Source: Nitrospirales bacterium
GTDB taxonomy: Bacteria > Nitrospirota > Nitrospiria > Nitrospirales > UBA8639
NCBI GenBank assembly: GCA_029261295.1
Contig: JAJDBP010000004.1
Span: forward strand, 1-64,000
Direction of reading: 5' to 3'
Length of the DNA: 64,000 bases
Part shown: positions 9,001-17,600 of the stretch, in pieces
Layout: the number at the start of each line of letters is the position of its first letter
Numbering within the stretch: position 1 is the first letter of the stretch
The notes under the pieces: model-generated
Told to the model about the DNA's origin: nothing
Seen by the model: only the letters and a program-made list of their open reading frames with translations
The model's database searches: none
Position numbers and translations under genes: made by a program

Positions 9001-11565
9001 GACAAAAGCCTGAGTGCCTCCGGCAGCACTGGGAGGCAGAAGCGTGGCATCGGTAAAATCTGCAAAAAGGGTATCTCCCGCAACATATGTGGTTCCCACT
9101 GAATCAACGGCAATTCCTAAGCCCTGATCCTGTAAGGTGCCGCCCAGAAAGGTTGAAAAGACCAAGGCTTCTGGAGGGTCATCAGGGCCACCCGTCAAAT
9201 CGTTGTCCAAACCATCCGTGAGGCGTGTTAAATCAAATTTGGTGATAAAGGCATCGAAATCCCCGGCTAATGTTGCCTGAATGGGATTGAGCAGTGGAAA
9301 GGGATCAGTCATCAACTCCGAAGACCGTGTGGTCCCTGTGATAACCGGTGCCCCGGTCACATCCAAATCTAGGGCGAATGCGGTGTCGCTCCCGCTACCA
9401 CCCAAGTAGGTGGAATATTCTAACACTCCAACGTCGCTCAGCTTTGCCAAAAACGCATCGGTCGAGGCTCCACCATACACCACTTGATATCCATTGGCTG
9501 TCAACGGAAAAGGCGCAGGGGAATCATGGGGAGTGCTGGTTCGGCCTACGACATAGGCAGCCCCTGTTGCATCCACGGCGACATTGAACGGTTCGTCACC
9601 TCCATCGCCACCCACATAGGTGGAGTACACCAGAGCACTTCCTGCCGCATTGAGTTTCGACACAAATCCGTCGGCGGTTCCTCCCTGAAACGTCCCTTGA
9701 AAAGCATTGACCAGGGGAAAAGGAATGAGCGCCGTCTCCGAAGAAGTCGTGGTTCCCGTGATGGTGGCCGACCCTGTTGCGTCTACCGCAATATCAAAGG
9801 CCAGCTCTGCTCCTTCGCCTCCTAGATACGTCGCATACTCTAAGGCCGACCCGGCGGCATTCAGCTTGACGATAAACGCATCGGCTGCCCCGCCCGTAGC
9901 GACTTGAAATGGGTTGGCCGTTGGAAAATTTGTTGAATTTGTGAATCCTGTGAGATACGCCACCCCCGCGCCATCTACTTCTAACCCAAAGGCACGGTCT
10001 GTGGTATCTCCGCCCAACTTTGTGGAATACACCAGAGCATTCCCTGTCGGATTGAGTTTGGCGATAAATACATCGAGGCCACCTCCTGGGCCAATTTGCG
10101 CACTGGCAGGAAACACCGCGGAATCAGTCTGTCCAAGGGCGTAGGCATTCCCGGCATTATCCACAGCGAGACTAAACGCTCGATCATCTCCGGCGCTCCC
10201 GAGGTACGTCGAGTAGATAAACGCCGTGCCTTTCGAGTTAATTTTGGATACGAACGCATCAAAGGCACCGCCTGTAGTGTGACCAAGGCCAGGAGTGACT
10301 TCAGGGAAATCTCCCGAAGATGTTGCCCCTGCTACATACATATTCCCTGCACTATCTACGGCAATGCCTTCGTCGATTTGATCAAACCCGCTGCCGCCCA
10401 GATACCGCGACCAATGTAATATAGGATCGATGATGAGCGGTTTGGTGCTGTCGTAGGCCGCGAGTTGGATGGCGACGCTAGCCAATTCGTGGTCTTTACC
10501 CTCACCCCACCCCTCGCCCTTAAAAAGAGAAGGAACCTGAGCCGTCTCCACAATTGGTAATGAGAAAAGTGAGGCGTGAAAATATTTTGTATGCACCACA
10601 TAGGTGGCAGGGATTTCGACTTTTTGGCCATCGACGAGTTGATAGACGTGGGGTTTGAGGAGGCGGAGGGCGGGTTCGTCGGCAAGATCTGATGCATCGC
10701 CCCTCACCCTTGCCCTCTCCCCACTGGGGAGAGGGGATAAGTTGTTCAATGGGAGGGAAAGCACTAAGTCACCAGTCGTGGGATCGACGATGACCTTGTC
10801 TGTGCCTTCAAAGGCGAGTTGAATCTGATTTGGATCGGCGCCGGGGGCGACAACTAAGTCGTATTCCAATTGTCCTTGATTGCCGTAGTAAACGAGGTCA
10901 ATACCCTCGTAGAGATTGTCGTATTGCACTTTTTTGTAGGTGGGAATGTTCGTGCGCCATTGCTCCGGATCGTTCCCGATGAAGTAGTTGACGATGCCGG
11001 GGAGTTTGTCATCACCAGAAACGGTCGGCGCTTGGTTGGCACCGGCGAATGTCATGCGGACGACAGAGGTTTCACGTTCACCCTTGCCCGCGTTATGGTC
11101 TTTGGTTGCTTCGCCCCTCACCCTAGCCCTCTCCCCACTAGGGAGAGGGGATGCAGATGGTATCTCCCTCTGATTTCTCACTTCTAACGTTTCACGTTTC
11201 CCTGTTCGCAGGGACAAGACCGCTTCCGTTTCAGTGAGAAACAAGGTGTAGCCTTTGCCGCGAGCTAGGTATTTCACATTTGCATCGACCTGTCCTTCGT
11301 TTTTTTCGAAGCTCAAGGGCAAACGACCAAAGGAGGGAATAATTTTGCTGGCTCTGATCGAATTGGGAAGAGATTTCGAATGCTCATTGCCAAGGTGTGT
11401 CCATTCATCAGAGACAATGGTTGGATCCAGGGCATCATGGATATTGGTGATCGGCGCGGGAACGGAAGGTCCCGTGGGATTCCCATTCGCGAGCCCTCCC
11501 ATTCCCACCATCACGACGGCCACCACCGGAAGCATCCATCTAAGACGATTCATCACTCGACTCAT
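1..11565 (-). CDS. Giant secreted SBBP/Kelch/CSLREA/beta-helix surface protein, C-terminus outside window
   Basis: The reading frame is open from the ATG at 11565 to the left edge, about 3855 codons, so the C-terminus is missing. A GAGG Shine-Dalgarno lies 7 nt upstream. Order (approximate residues): signal peptide 1-28; the domain that usually precedes SBBP repeats (DUF7948 in Pfam, from memory) 75-370; seven SBBP propeller repeats 382-850; Kelch/galactose-oxidase repeats 870-1235; CARDB/DUF11 modules to 1490; CSLREA domain 1495-1578, including the literal CSLREA core; NosD-like beta-helix 1595-2160; propeller-like segment 2300-2555; three ~87-aa Cys-pair repeats to 2828; second CSLREA and second beta-helix 2830-3770. 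By comparison with its paralogue upstream, about 750 residues (InlB-like, FN3, jelly-roll and dockerin-like modules) probably lie beyond the edge. The 52-bp gap to that paralogue suggests one operon. Likely a cell-surface or extracellular adhesin/binding protein; the ligand cannot be inferred. Confidence 0.9.
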   Translation of the reverse strand, partial: MSRVMNRLRWMLPVVAVVMVGMGGLANGNPTGPSVPAPITNIHDALDPTIVSDEWTHLGNEHSKSLPNSIRASKIIPSFGRLPLSFEKNEGQVDANVKYLARGKGYTLFLTETEAVLSLRTGKRETLEVRNQREIPSASPLPSGERARVRGEATKDHNAGKGERETSVVRMTFAGANQAPTVSGDDKLPGIVNYFIGNDPEQWRTNIPTYKKVQYDNLYEGIDLVYYGNQGQLEYDLVVAPGADPNQIQLAFEGTDKVIVDPTTGDLVLSLPLNNLSPLPSGERARVRGDASDLADEPALRLLKPHVYQLVDGQKVEIPATYVVHTKYFHASLFSLPIVETAQVPSLFKGEGWGEGKDHELASVAIQLAAYDSTKPLIIDPILHWSRYLGGSGFDQIDEGIAVDSAGNMYVAGATSSGDFPEVTPGLGHTTGGAFDAFVSKINSKGTAFIYSTYLGSAGDDRAFSLAVDNAGNAYALGQTDSAVFPASAQIGPGGGLDVFIAKLNPTGNALVYSTKLGGDTTDRAFGLEVDGAGVAYLTGFTNSTNFPTANPFQVATGGAADAFIVKLNAAGSALEYATYLGGEGAELAFDIAVDATGSATITGTTTSSETALIPFPLVNAFQGTFQGGTADGFVSKLNAAGSALVYSTYVGGDGGDEPFNVAVDATGAAYVVGRTSTPHDSPAPFPLTANGYQVVYGGASTDAFLAKLSDVGVLEYSTYLGGSGSDTAFALDLDVTGAPVITGTTRSSELMTDPFPLLNPIQATLAGDFDAFITKFDLTRLTDGLDNDLTGGPDDPPEALVFSTFLGGTLQDQGLGIAVDSVGTTYVAGDTLFADFTDATLLPPSAAGGTQAFVTKVCPDPLGPTPGTFTDLSPTTLSVARVGHRLTRLLDGKILITGGTSGGLGNPASTLNTAELYDPTTQSFTQTGSMQTPRTIHTATLLANGLVLVAGGLTTDGNRLNTAELYDPAVGAFVPGFLLMTEPRAEHTATPLPDGRVLLVGGSTAPATRSNTAEFFNPLPASFIAITDTMTNNRNAHSATYLANGTVLVAGGRTNSNAAISGAELFDIATEQFSETTGPMGVPRSDHAATLLPNGTVLIAAGSRHDLGPPIDSTVPLASAELYEIATGTFAPTGSLPAPFAGVSAFGLSLGGTLMPSGRVLIAGGANDTANALDTSVRYHIDSGVFVQGGDMTSPRRGTRQIFLEPQGQVLVVGGVSENNGSLNTAELYTPNLCGPEADIFVVVNDLPDPVTIGAQYQLDLTITNNGPDDATQVDFTVTVPTGATYDSVTGATCDPPAGGAVLCHLGALVNTATSLATIFLNTTGATPGIKSSEIEVTLVGEFDPDFGNNTHTEETIFQSTNPTTDFVLTITDTPDPVALSPGTYSYTLNVDNMGTDVAIATVVSADLPTGVTLDSATFPGGTCSGTGVGPTTATCNLGNLDVLTATQIVLNVTATQAGQFMLTASATNDGSVPDVNAANNTNILETTSVGMSQFTVNSNNDANDNLCDATHCSLREAINAANASSGLDIIAFNIAPGGLQTIGPLSTPPLASALPAINDPVVIDGTTQPGFAGMPIIELNGSSAGNSNGLNLVAGNSTVRGVVINRFVHQTASSVGITISGAVGNNLIEGNYIGPNSDGLTAPLQAENPTFGVHVVNANNRIVGNVISGTNSFGVFIQGEGATGTVLQGNKIGTDALGMAPLPNAVRGIYQAGANGTLIGTDQDGVNDVAERNIISGNTTDILIADSDNNTIAGNYIGVNAAGTAAIAGGNQGIHLLGASGNQIGGVATDAGNIISGHAVDGITITNNDTSGTPSTNNVLEGNFIGTDHTGTIAIPNGSNGVNILNGANNNTIGGTVADARNVISGNGANGVVITDAGTTLNSVQSNYIGTDVIGSAPIPNQSDGVLILNGATNNTIGGVGGTPGGLCTGVCNVIAGNIAHEVRVGLGADDNVIKGNHIGLGMDGVTPIPSVGAGVFLSGGSNTMIGGPASGEGNVISANTQGIQILSSSVTGTIIQGNRIGTSSDGLMGMGSTSNGIVDGGGIDTVIGGPTTGAGNLISDNSNGIHLSNTTGTLVQGNLIGTDITGVVGLGNNGRGISVDTGSTDITIGGTATNEGNTIAFNVRQGVGLSVDAGVGNLIQGNAIFANNQLGIDLVDGVEDGFGVTANDPQDVDGSPNNLQNYPVLATATRVSGGTEVRGTFNSTPSSTFTFEFFSNVVCDVSGFGEGEMLIDAVPATPQIFDPLPITTDSNGDADFSATIAGVLPGRFLTATATNVTTNDTSEFSACISVKAENRIYGTQSQTVPGHNTGLPSHLISFVPEDSNLPASADLIDHGPIQFQGTDVFVDGLALSHTYGLVGFEGEGAPDPLTGMRLVRFDPITAEVTPIRVTFDAALVGIRGAVFDSGDQLWVVDTEADQVLQINPLSGEEEPGTRQDLTVGGSPFDAEIAGDLAIQEDGTIYLVHVDTLYVLDPTTGVLTVAFTDTALDPDSGFPPAFTGLTFSTLAPADRIFATEGRGQDDVYFYDSDSAFARTEFLENLVPAVEIGLSDLAAFTPVLADITIDAIALSAPTFGIRNTSTGEVHNNLDGTIPQLLQLVPGTYGFCSVVCGVATFEFTVEPDGTVDFDAALNGFLSGRATSTLVVDGFTVNIDATALSAPTFGLSSGAGVIVQTVDATVVQSVVLVAGSHGFCDVVCGGSRFTFTVENDGTVDFDAALNGFLSGRATSTLVVDGFTVNIDATALSAPTFGLSSGAGAIVQTVDATVVQPVVLVTGSHGFCEEFCGATTFSFTVENDGTFAFAPALGAFLGGRGTTTLVVNDPVAVGLTLTVNSTSDPTGASDDENQGDGLCYTGNTLPGGEQECTLRAAIQEANHANNAGLDLIAFDIGGGGVHTISPASPLPFIMDPVLIDGSTQPGASLNTNGPGLSNNAVLLIELDGTNAGASHGLVINPGGSNSTIRGLVINRFTADGIWIPTNGPNGGNTIQGNFIGTDPMGSMDLGNGNEGIHMNGSVSNRIGGSGIGEGNVISGNDREGIRIRGSTSIGNVIAGNLIGLKANGIEVLPNQRNGVWLVNGASSNTVGGLLPGSRNVISGNVRHGVQIQGAISTSNMVQGNYVGTDVSGLLALGNSLSGVVLFEARNNTVGGTTAEARNVISGNAEIGVFLTNQARNNAVQGNFIGTNVAGTAAVSNLSYGVYVEGVGTLENTIGGIVAGAGNIISGNEAQGINMAAQASLNNVQGNLIGTDVSGTVALANLEGIRIDSANQNTIGGTIPGARNVISGNDLNGVSISGVGATGNIIQGNYIGTDVTGTADRGNTQDGVRITNGALVNTIGGTSAGARNVISGNDSQGVNMTFGATGNLVQGNYIGTDATGTAKLGNGQNGVGHEELAHGNVIGGLTIGSRNIISGNNTGVGIGTGSFDNMVQGNYIGLDVTGTVVLGNTVDGVRISQAPTNTIGGNTIGARNLISGNGTIGVRIQLPQATGNIVQGNFIGTDVTGTVPLPNVTGVSLGNGASQTTLGGLTSTERNVISGNQSEGLRIGDVGVVGTTTLIQGNYIGTDSTGAIALSNGIAGIILDNASTSSVRIGGANATPSVACTGACNLISGNPHGILTEDLSGGHIIEGNYIGTNAAGTASIGNGFGVRTGSGGNTIGGTTPGTGNLISGNVEGGVRLNGAGAINNVVHGNFIGTNADGTGPLPNKNGITVNSGASNNTIGGTTLASQRNILAFNAENGVLFRSDAGIDNSISQNVIHFNGQLGIDLSENIAVGDGVTANDVGDAVTDPDTDSGPNNLQNYPELLGVSDVGGATVVVGTLTSTPDTTFTVELYRNGTCDASGFGEGETLVHTEAVT
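3241..3762 (-). repeat. 261-bp near-identical tandem duplication within the first giant gene
   Basis: Copies begin at about 3241 and 3502, period 261 bp (87 codons). Over most of the unit the DNA is almost identical. It encodes the Cys-pair repeat module. This shows recent in-frame expansion or gene conversion in that array. Confidence 0.8.
10698..10736 (-). repeat. REP-like palindromic element inside coding sequence
   Basis: A CCCTCACCC core followed by an imperfect inverted repeat (CCCTCTCCCC paired with GGGGAGAGGG). It is translated in-frame as a PSGERVRVRG-type peptide. It matches the copies at 11112, 26209 and 26623 and occupies the same place in the protein as the one at 26209. Confidence 0.75.
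11112..11150 (-). repeat. REP-like palindromic element inside coding sequence
   Basis: A perfect nine-base inverted repeat (CCCTCTCCC, CACTA, GGGAGAGGG) preceded by CCCTCACCCTAG. Read in-frame as an SPLSGE-R-ARVRG-type insert in the giant's N-terminal domain. It is at the equivalent position to the copy at 26623. Confidence 0.75.
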
Positions 11566-11617
11566 GCAAGAACCTCTTTCGTCACCACCGCTTTAGGTAG
11601 GTTGAATATTCGCTCAT

Positions 11618-14600
11618 TTACTTTTTCCGAAATCGCTTCGACCGCCTCTTTTGCCGCGTGTTCTTTTTCTCCTTGTGCTGCCTTGGCTTGCTCATCTCCT
11701 CCGATTCCACATCTGCAAAAGGCGTCAGCGGGGCCTCCAGACTCTCGACTGTCGGGGTCGGGAGTCCCTCGCTCCCCGGGTCGGTCAGAGCACTCACGAC
11801 GCCACTGCCACTGGGCAGATGACGCAGGAGATGATCGACAATGGCGGTCAGCGTCACGCGCGTGCCATTGGGGTTGACCACTCCAGTGATTAACGCGCTA
11901 TTGGCCCGCAGCTCAGTTTCGGTCTGCCCCGCCGCCAGGGCGTGAAAGAACCGCATCACGATTTGGGTGTCGGTCAACGTCCCCGCCACCCCATCGCCGT
12001 CCACATCCACCATCGTCAGCCGAGCAGCCTCCAGATACGTCGCAATCGCCCCCGCACTCGCCCGCGCCCCGTTGGTATCAATCAAGCCCTCGACCATGGC
12101 CGCGTCCCGCAAGCCAAACGCCCACCGCGTGAGCATCCCCGCATCCCGCGTATCCGCCACGCCATTCCCATCTACGTCCCACGTCACGACTTGCGTCGGC
12201 GTCCCCGGAAACCGCACTTGACAAATTTGCGTCTGATCCATCACCACCGCCAACGTGGAGGCCATGACGGGTGTCTCGGTTGCCGGCCCACACCCGCGCC
12301 ATTCCACCGAGCCTGCCGTCGGTTCTGCCGCGGTGGCCGTGAGCTGGACCGTGGTGCCTAAGGGATAGGCCGCTTGGGGGGTCCCCGGCAGTGCGGCGGC
12401 CTCTTCTTCGGGAAAGGCCGGTTGCACCACACTCTGCACCGTCCCCGTCCCGGTCCCTTCTGCCACCAACTCTAACGCGGCACAGTCCGGCGGAGGATCG
12501 CCGAGGTATTCAATAGGCACTTCATTGGGGGGACTAAAGGCATTGGCGCCATTCTGCCACACCGCAAAGCCCACCCCGAGCCCGTCGTGTACGGCTGCAT
12601 CCGGCACAGTGCTATACTGCGCCAGCCCATCTAAAAAGACGGTGAACTGATTGCCCTCCACGATGACTTCCAGCGGTTTGGGTTGCGGCATCCCCGCGGG
12701 CCCCAAATGAAACGCCTCTTCGTCACTCAAATCCACATCGGGGGCCATTTCCGTAAAGACGCCCCCCGTCCGCTTGAGAAAGCGCAGCCGCGGCTGCGTC
12801 GGCCCTTGCGTCCAGTCCACCGCCACTCGATAATAGTTGTTCTCATCGCGATAGCGGACGATCAATCCCTGCCCGCCGCCCACAGCCATACTCGTCGCTT
12901 GAATATTCGTCGACCATTTATAATCCAGACGACACGACCCGGTCGGCCGCTCAATGAGGGCCCCACGGCCCTCGGCTTCGATGGGATCATGCACCCCAGA
13001 GGTTTCCTTCAAAATGACCGGCCCCGTCGTACTGGGTTCCCACATCGCGGGGCCATCGACTTCATTTTCTGCGGGGGCGCTGGTCACCCAACGATCCCCG
13101 GCAAACTCCACCACATTGGTGTGGATGTGTTCGCCCGAGGGCGCACTGGCCTCGGGCTCGCCCACCGCCGCTGCCACGAGGGGACTCCCACTGGTCGGCA
13201 GCGTAAGCGAGGAGACAGCCTTATAGTAGGTGACGTCTGGTTCTAACCCCGTAAAGGTATGCGCGGTGACCAGGCCTATATCTTCTCTGACGTCATACTC
13301 GCGCGTAGCCTCCCCTCGGAGCACCCGATACCCAATGGCCTCGGCCACTGGTTGCCACGAACACGTGATCGTGTTCGGCCAATAGGATTCGCACGAAAAA
13401 CCGACCGGGGTTTCCGGCAGATCACACGCGCCCACGGTTGGGCAGAAGCTCGCGCCCACGATGGTCCGGGGAGCGGTGACACTGAAGACACAGGGCTCCG
13501 GCCCCCGACATTTGTCGCCACTCCAGCCGATGAAGTTGGTGCCCGAGGCCGCCTCAGCCACCAGGTGTTCGATCACCGTGTTCTGGGGCACCACCAGCCG
13601 ACATTCCGCCCCTTGATTGCCCGTACAGGCGGCCCCCGGCTGGCTGTCGAGCGCCAGACCCACCGGCGTGCTCGTGACGGTGCCGATCCCATTGCCTAAC
13701 AACCGCACCTCCAGGACGGACAGGGGCACGGTGTACAGCAGGCAGTTGGAAAACTCAGAGGTGTTGCCTTGCGGGTCGGTCGCGGTGGCCGTCAGGCCAA
13801 ACCCCGTGGCGACGGCGGGAGCCACGGTGAACTCAAACGTGACAGTGCCGGTGGTGGGGTCCGTCGTCACCGCTTCGGTGTGCACGAGGGTCTCCCCTTC
13901 GCCAAACCCCGACGCATCACAGGTGCCATTCTTATACAGCTCCACCGTGAACGCCGTGTCGGGCGTGCTGGTCAACGTGCCCACCACCACCGTCGCGCCG
14001 CCCACGTCGCTCACGCCTAACAACTCGGGGTAGTTCTGTAAGTTATTCGGGCCCGTGTCATCGTCCGTCCCATCGGGATCATTTGCCGTGACGCCGTCGA
14101 GATTGAAATCAATCCCCAATTCCACGTTGGAGAAAATGGCGTTGGCGAGAATGGCATTGCCCGTGGCAGCGGTACCATTCACCGTCACACCATCCAGCGT
14201 ATTAAACGCAATGACATTACCCGCGCCGGCGGTTGTTCCGCCAATCGTGTTGCTGGGCGCCTCATTAATGAGCACTCCAACGTTGCCGTTGCCCAGGGGC
14301 GCCGCCCCCGTGACATCGGTGCCGATGTAGTTGCCCTGCACCAGAGTCAAGGTCGCAGAGCCAATGAGCTCGACACCGGCGCCCGCATTTCCGGAAATGA
14401 CGTTCCGGGCGCCGGCGGCCGTGCCACCGATGGTATTGCCACTGGCCGAAAATACTATTCGCACGCCTCGGTCGCCGTTGCCTAGGGCCGCCGTTCCGGC
14501 CGCATTAGTGCCAATAAAGTTACCCTGGACAAAATTCCCAGTCGCTCCCGGGTCGGAGATTAGGACACCGTGAGACAGGTTTCCCGAAATGACGTTGCGA

Positions 14601-17600
14601 GCGCCAACCAGGCCATCGACTAGGCCGTCTGCCGCGTCGTCGCCGCCAATCGTGTTCGTGTCCGCATCATCGATGTACACCCCATCTTGGCTGTTCCCCA
14701 GGTCCTCAGTCCCATTGACATTTGTGCCGATATAATTGCCTCGCACAAAATTCCCGGTCGACGCGCCAAAGATCAGGACACCGTTCGCGTTATTGCCTGA
14801 GATCACGTTACGAGCCAACGCAGTGGTGCCACCGATCGTGTTGCTGACCCCTCCACTTATGCGCACGCCATGGAGGGTGTTGCCTAGGGGGACGGCCCCC
14901 GTGTTATCCGTCCCGATGAAGTTGCCTTCCACCATGTTCCCGGTCGATCCGCTACCCTCAATATCAACGCCGCTGAAGCTGTTTCCCGAAATCAGATTCC
15001 CGGCACTGGCAATCATCCCGCCAATCGTATTGGTGGGTGCCCCACTGATATGCACGCCCATTTGGCTGTTACCCAGGGCGGCGGTTCCATTGACATCCGT
15101 GCCGATATAATTGCCTTGAACAATATTTCCAGTCGCCCCTGCGCCGGAGATGGAGACTCCGTTAAGATTGTTCCCCGAAATCACGTTCCGGGCCCCGGGG
15201 ATCGTGCCACCAATTGTGTTGGCGGACGCATCAATGATCCGTACTCCCCTTGTAGTGTTGCCCAGATCCACGGTCCCTGTGACATCCGTCCCAATGTAGT
15301 TCCCTTGCACAAGATTCCCGGTTGCTGCGGCGCCTCTGATCTCCACACCGTCGCGGGCATTGCCCGAGATGATGTTCCTCGCCCCAGCGATCACTCCTCC
15401 AATCGTGTTGGTGGGAGCCCCGCTGATGAACACACCCTCCGCAGTGTTGCCCAAGTCCACTGTGCCCGTGACATCCGTGCCGATGTAGTTGCCCTGCACA
15501 AGGTTGCCGGTCGCCCCGGCGGCAAAAATTAAGACTCCAGTGGACCCGTTCCCGGATATGATGTTCCGGGCCCCGGCGGTCGTCCCACCGATCGTGTGAT
15601 TCGACGCATTGCTGAGAAGTCCGATGCCATTCCCGGAATTGCCCAATGCCAATGTCCCCGCCGCATTCGTGCCGATATAGTTGCCCTGGACCTGATTGCC
15701 GCCGGGAGCAGCATTCACGAATTGGATGCCGTCGCCGTCATTGCCCGAAATCACATTTCCAGCTTCGGCTACCGTCCCGCCAATAGTATTATTGCCAGCA
15801 GTCGCGGAAGATAGTATTCCATGGAGCGTGTTCCCGAGATCCACCGCCCCTGAAACATCCGTCCCGATGTAGTTGCCTTGTACGAAGTTCCCCGTGCTTG
15901 TCCCGCTGATGCCAATCCCTTGGGTATCGTTCCCTGAGATGATATTGCGAGCCCCCGGGCTCGTCCCGCCAATCAAGTTGTTGTCCGCATTAGACAGTGA
16001 CACCCCATGGACACCATTGCCCATGTCGACGGTACCCGTGATATCCGTCCCGATGTAGTTGCCTTGGATGACATTGGCTTCCGCGGGGCCCTCCGCCACA
16101 ACATTGACGACGACAGAGATGCCACTTCCGCCGTTCGCCGAGATGATATTCCTGGCGGCAGCCGACAGTCCTCCGATGGTATTGCCGGAAGCACTCTTGA
16201 TGGTCACGCCGGAATTGATACTACCGTTCCCCAAGGCCACGGTCCCGGTCACATCGGGTCCAATGAGATTTCCCTGCACGATATTTCCAGTAGAATCTGG
16301 AAAGACAATCGCTACCCCACCCGCGTTATTTCCCGAGATGACATTGCCCTCTCCTGAGGCCGTGCCACCAATGGTATTGTTGGGGGCCTCGATTATGGCC
16401 ACCCCGGTCACGGTATTGGGCAACGCGCTCGTCCCCATGGCGTCCGTGCCAATATAATTTCCTTGCACACGATTGTTGGACGAGGTCGGAGTTCCAATGC
16501 TCACCCCAGCATTCGTATTGCCTGAGATAATGTTTCTGTCTCCTGCCGTAGTGCCGCCAATCTGATTGTTCGCGCTGAAGGTCATACGAATGCCGTCACT
16601 CCCATTGGCTCGAGCCTGCGTGCCCGTTACATCCGTCCCGATGTAGTTGCCTACGATCAGGTTCCCCCCATTCGTGCCCAAGTGAATCCCAATGTTAAAC
16701 CGATTGATCACCAAGCTGCGGACGGTGGAATTTCCAGCCTGAACATTCAGACCACCTACGACCCCCGCACCCGTCCCATCTAATTCAATAATCGGCGAGC
16801 CGGCAAACAAGGGCTGAGTGGTGCCATCAATGACGACCGCATCGTTGATATTGGGGAGGGGGGAAGTCGGAGCAATCGTTTGCTGGCCACCCGCGCCTAT
16901 ATCAAAAACAATGAGGTCGAGCCCAGAATTATTGGCATGGTTGGTTTCTTGGATCGCCGCACGTAAGGTACATTCTCCGGGTGTAGCAGTTTCACAAACA
17001 CCATCACCGGGATTGGCATCACCACTCAATCCCACAGCATCAGTATTCACATTCACAGTCAGGGTTAGGCCCACGGCCACAGAATCACTCACCACCAACG
17101 TTGTTGTACTCCGCCCATTCACAAAGGCCCCCAAGGATGGCGCAAAATCCACCGTGCCGTCGTTCTCGACGGTGAACTCAAACGTCTCAGCGCCACAGGA
17201 CACCTCACAGAATACATAGTTCGTGGACGCCACCAGCGTGAACGTTTGGACTCCGGTACTATCCACTGGGCTTGCGATTCTCCGTGAGGCGGCGCTATTC
17301 CCGGCGAGGCCAAAAGTCGGCGCGGTTAAGGCCGTGGCATCAATGCTTACGGTGAATCCATCCACCATCAACGTGGATGTGCCGCGTCCACTCAGGAATC
17401 CATCTAACGCCGAATCAAAGCCCACCGTTCCATCGTTTTCTACCGAAAAGTTAAAGGTATTCGTGCCACAGGTCACATCACAAAATACATAGTTCGAAGC
17501 AGCCACCAACGTCAACGTAAGTATCATCGTACTATCGACTGGGTCTGCGATCCTCCGTGAACCCGAGCCGTTCCCGCTAATACCAAAGCTCGGCGCACTG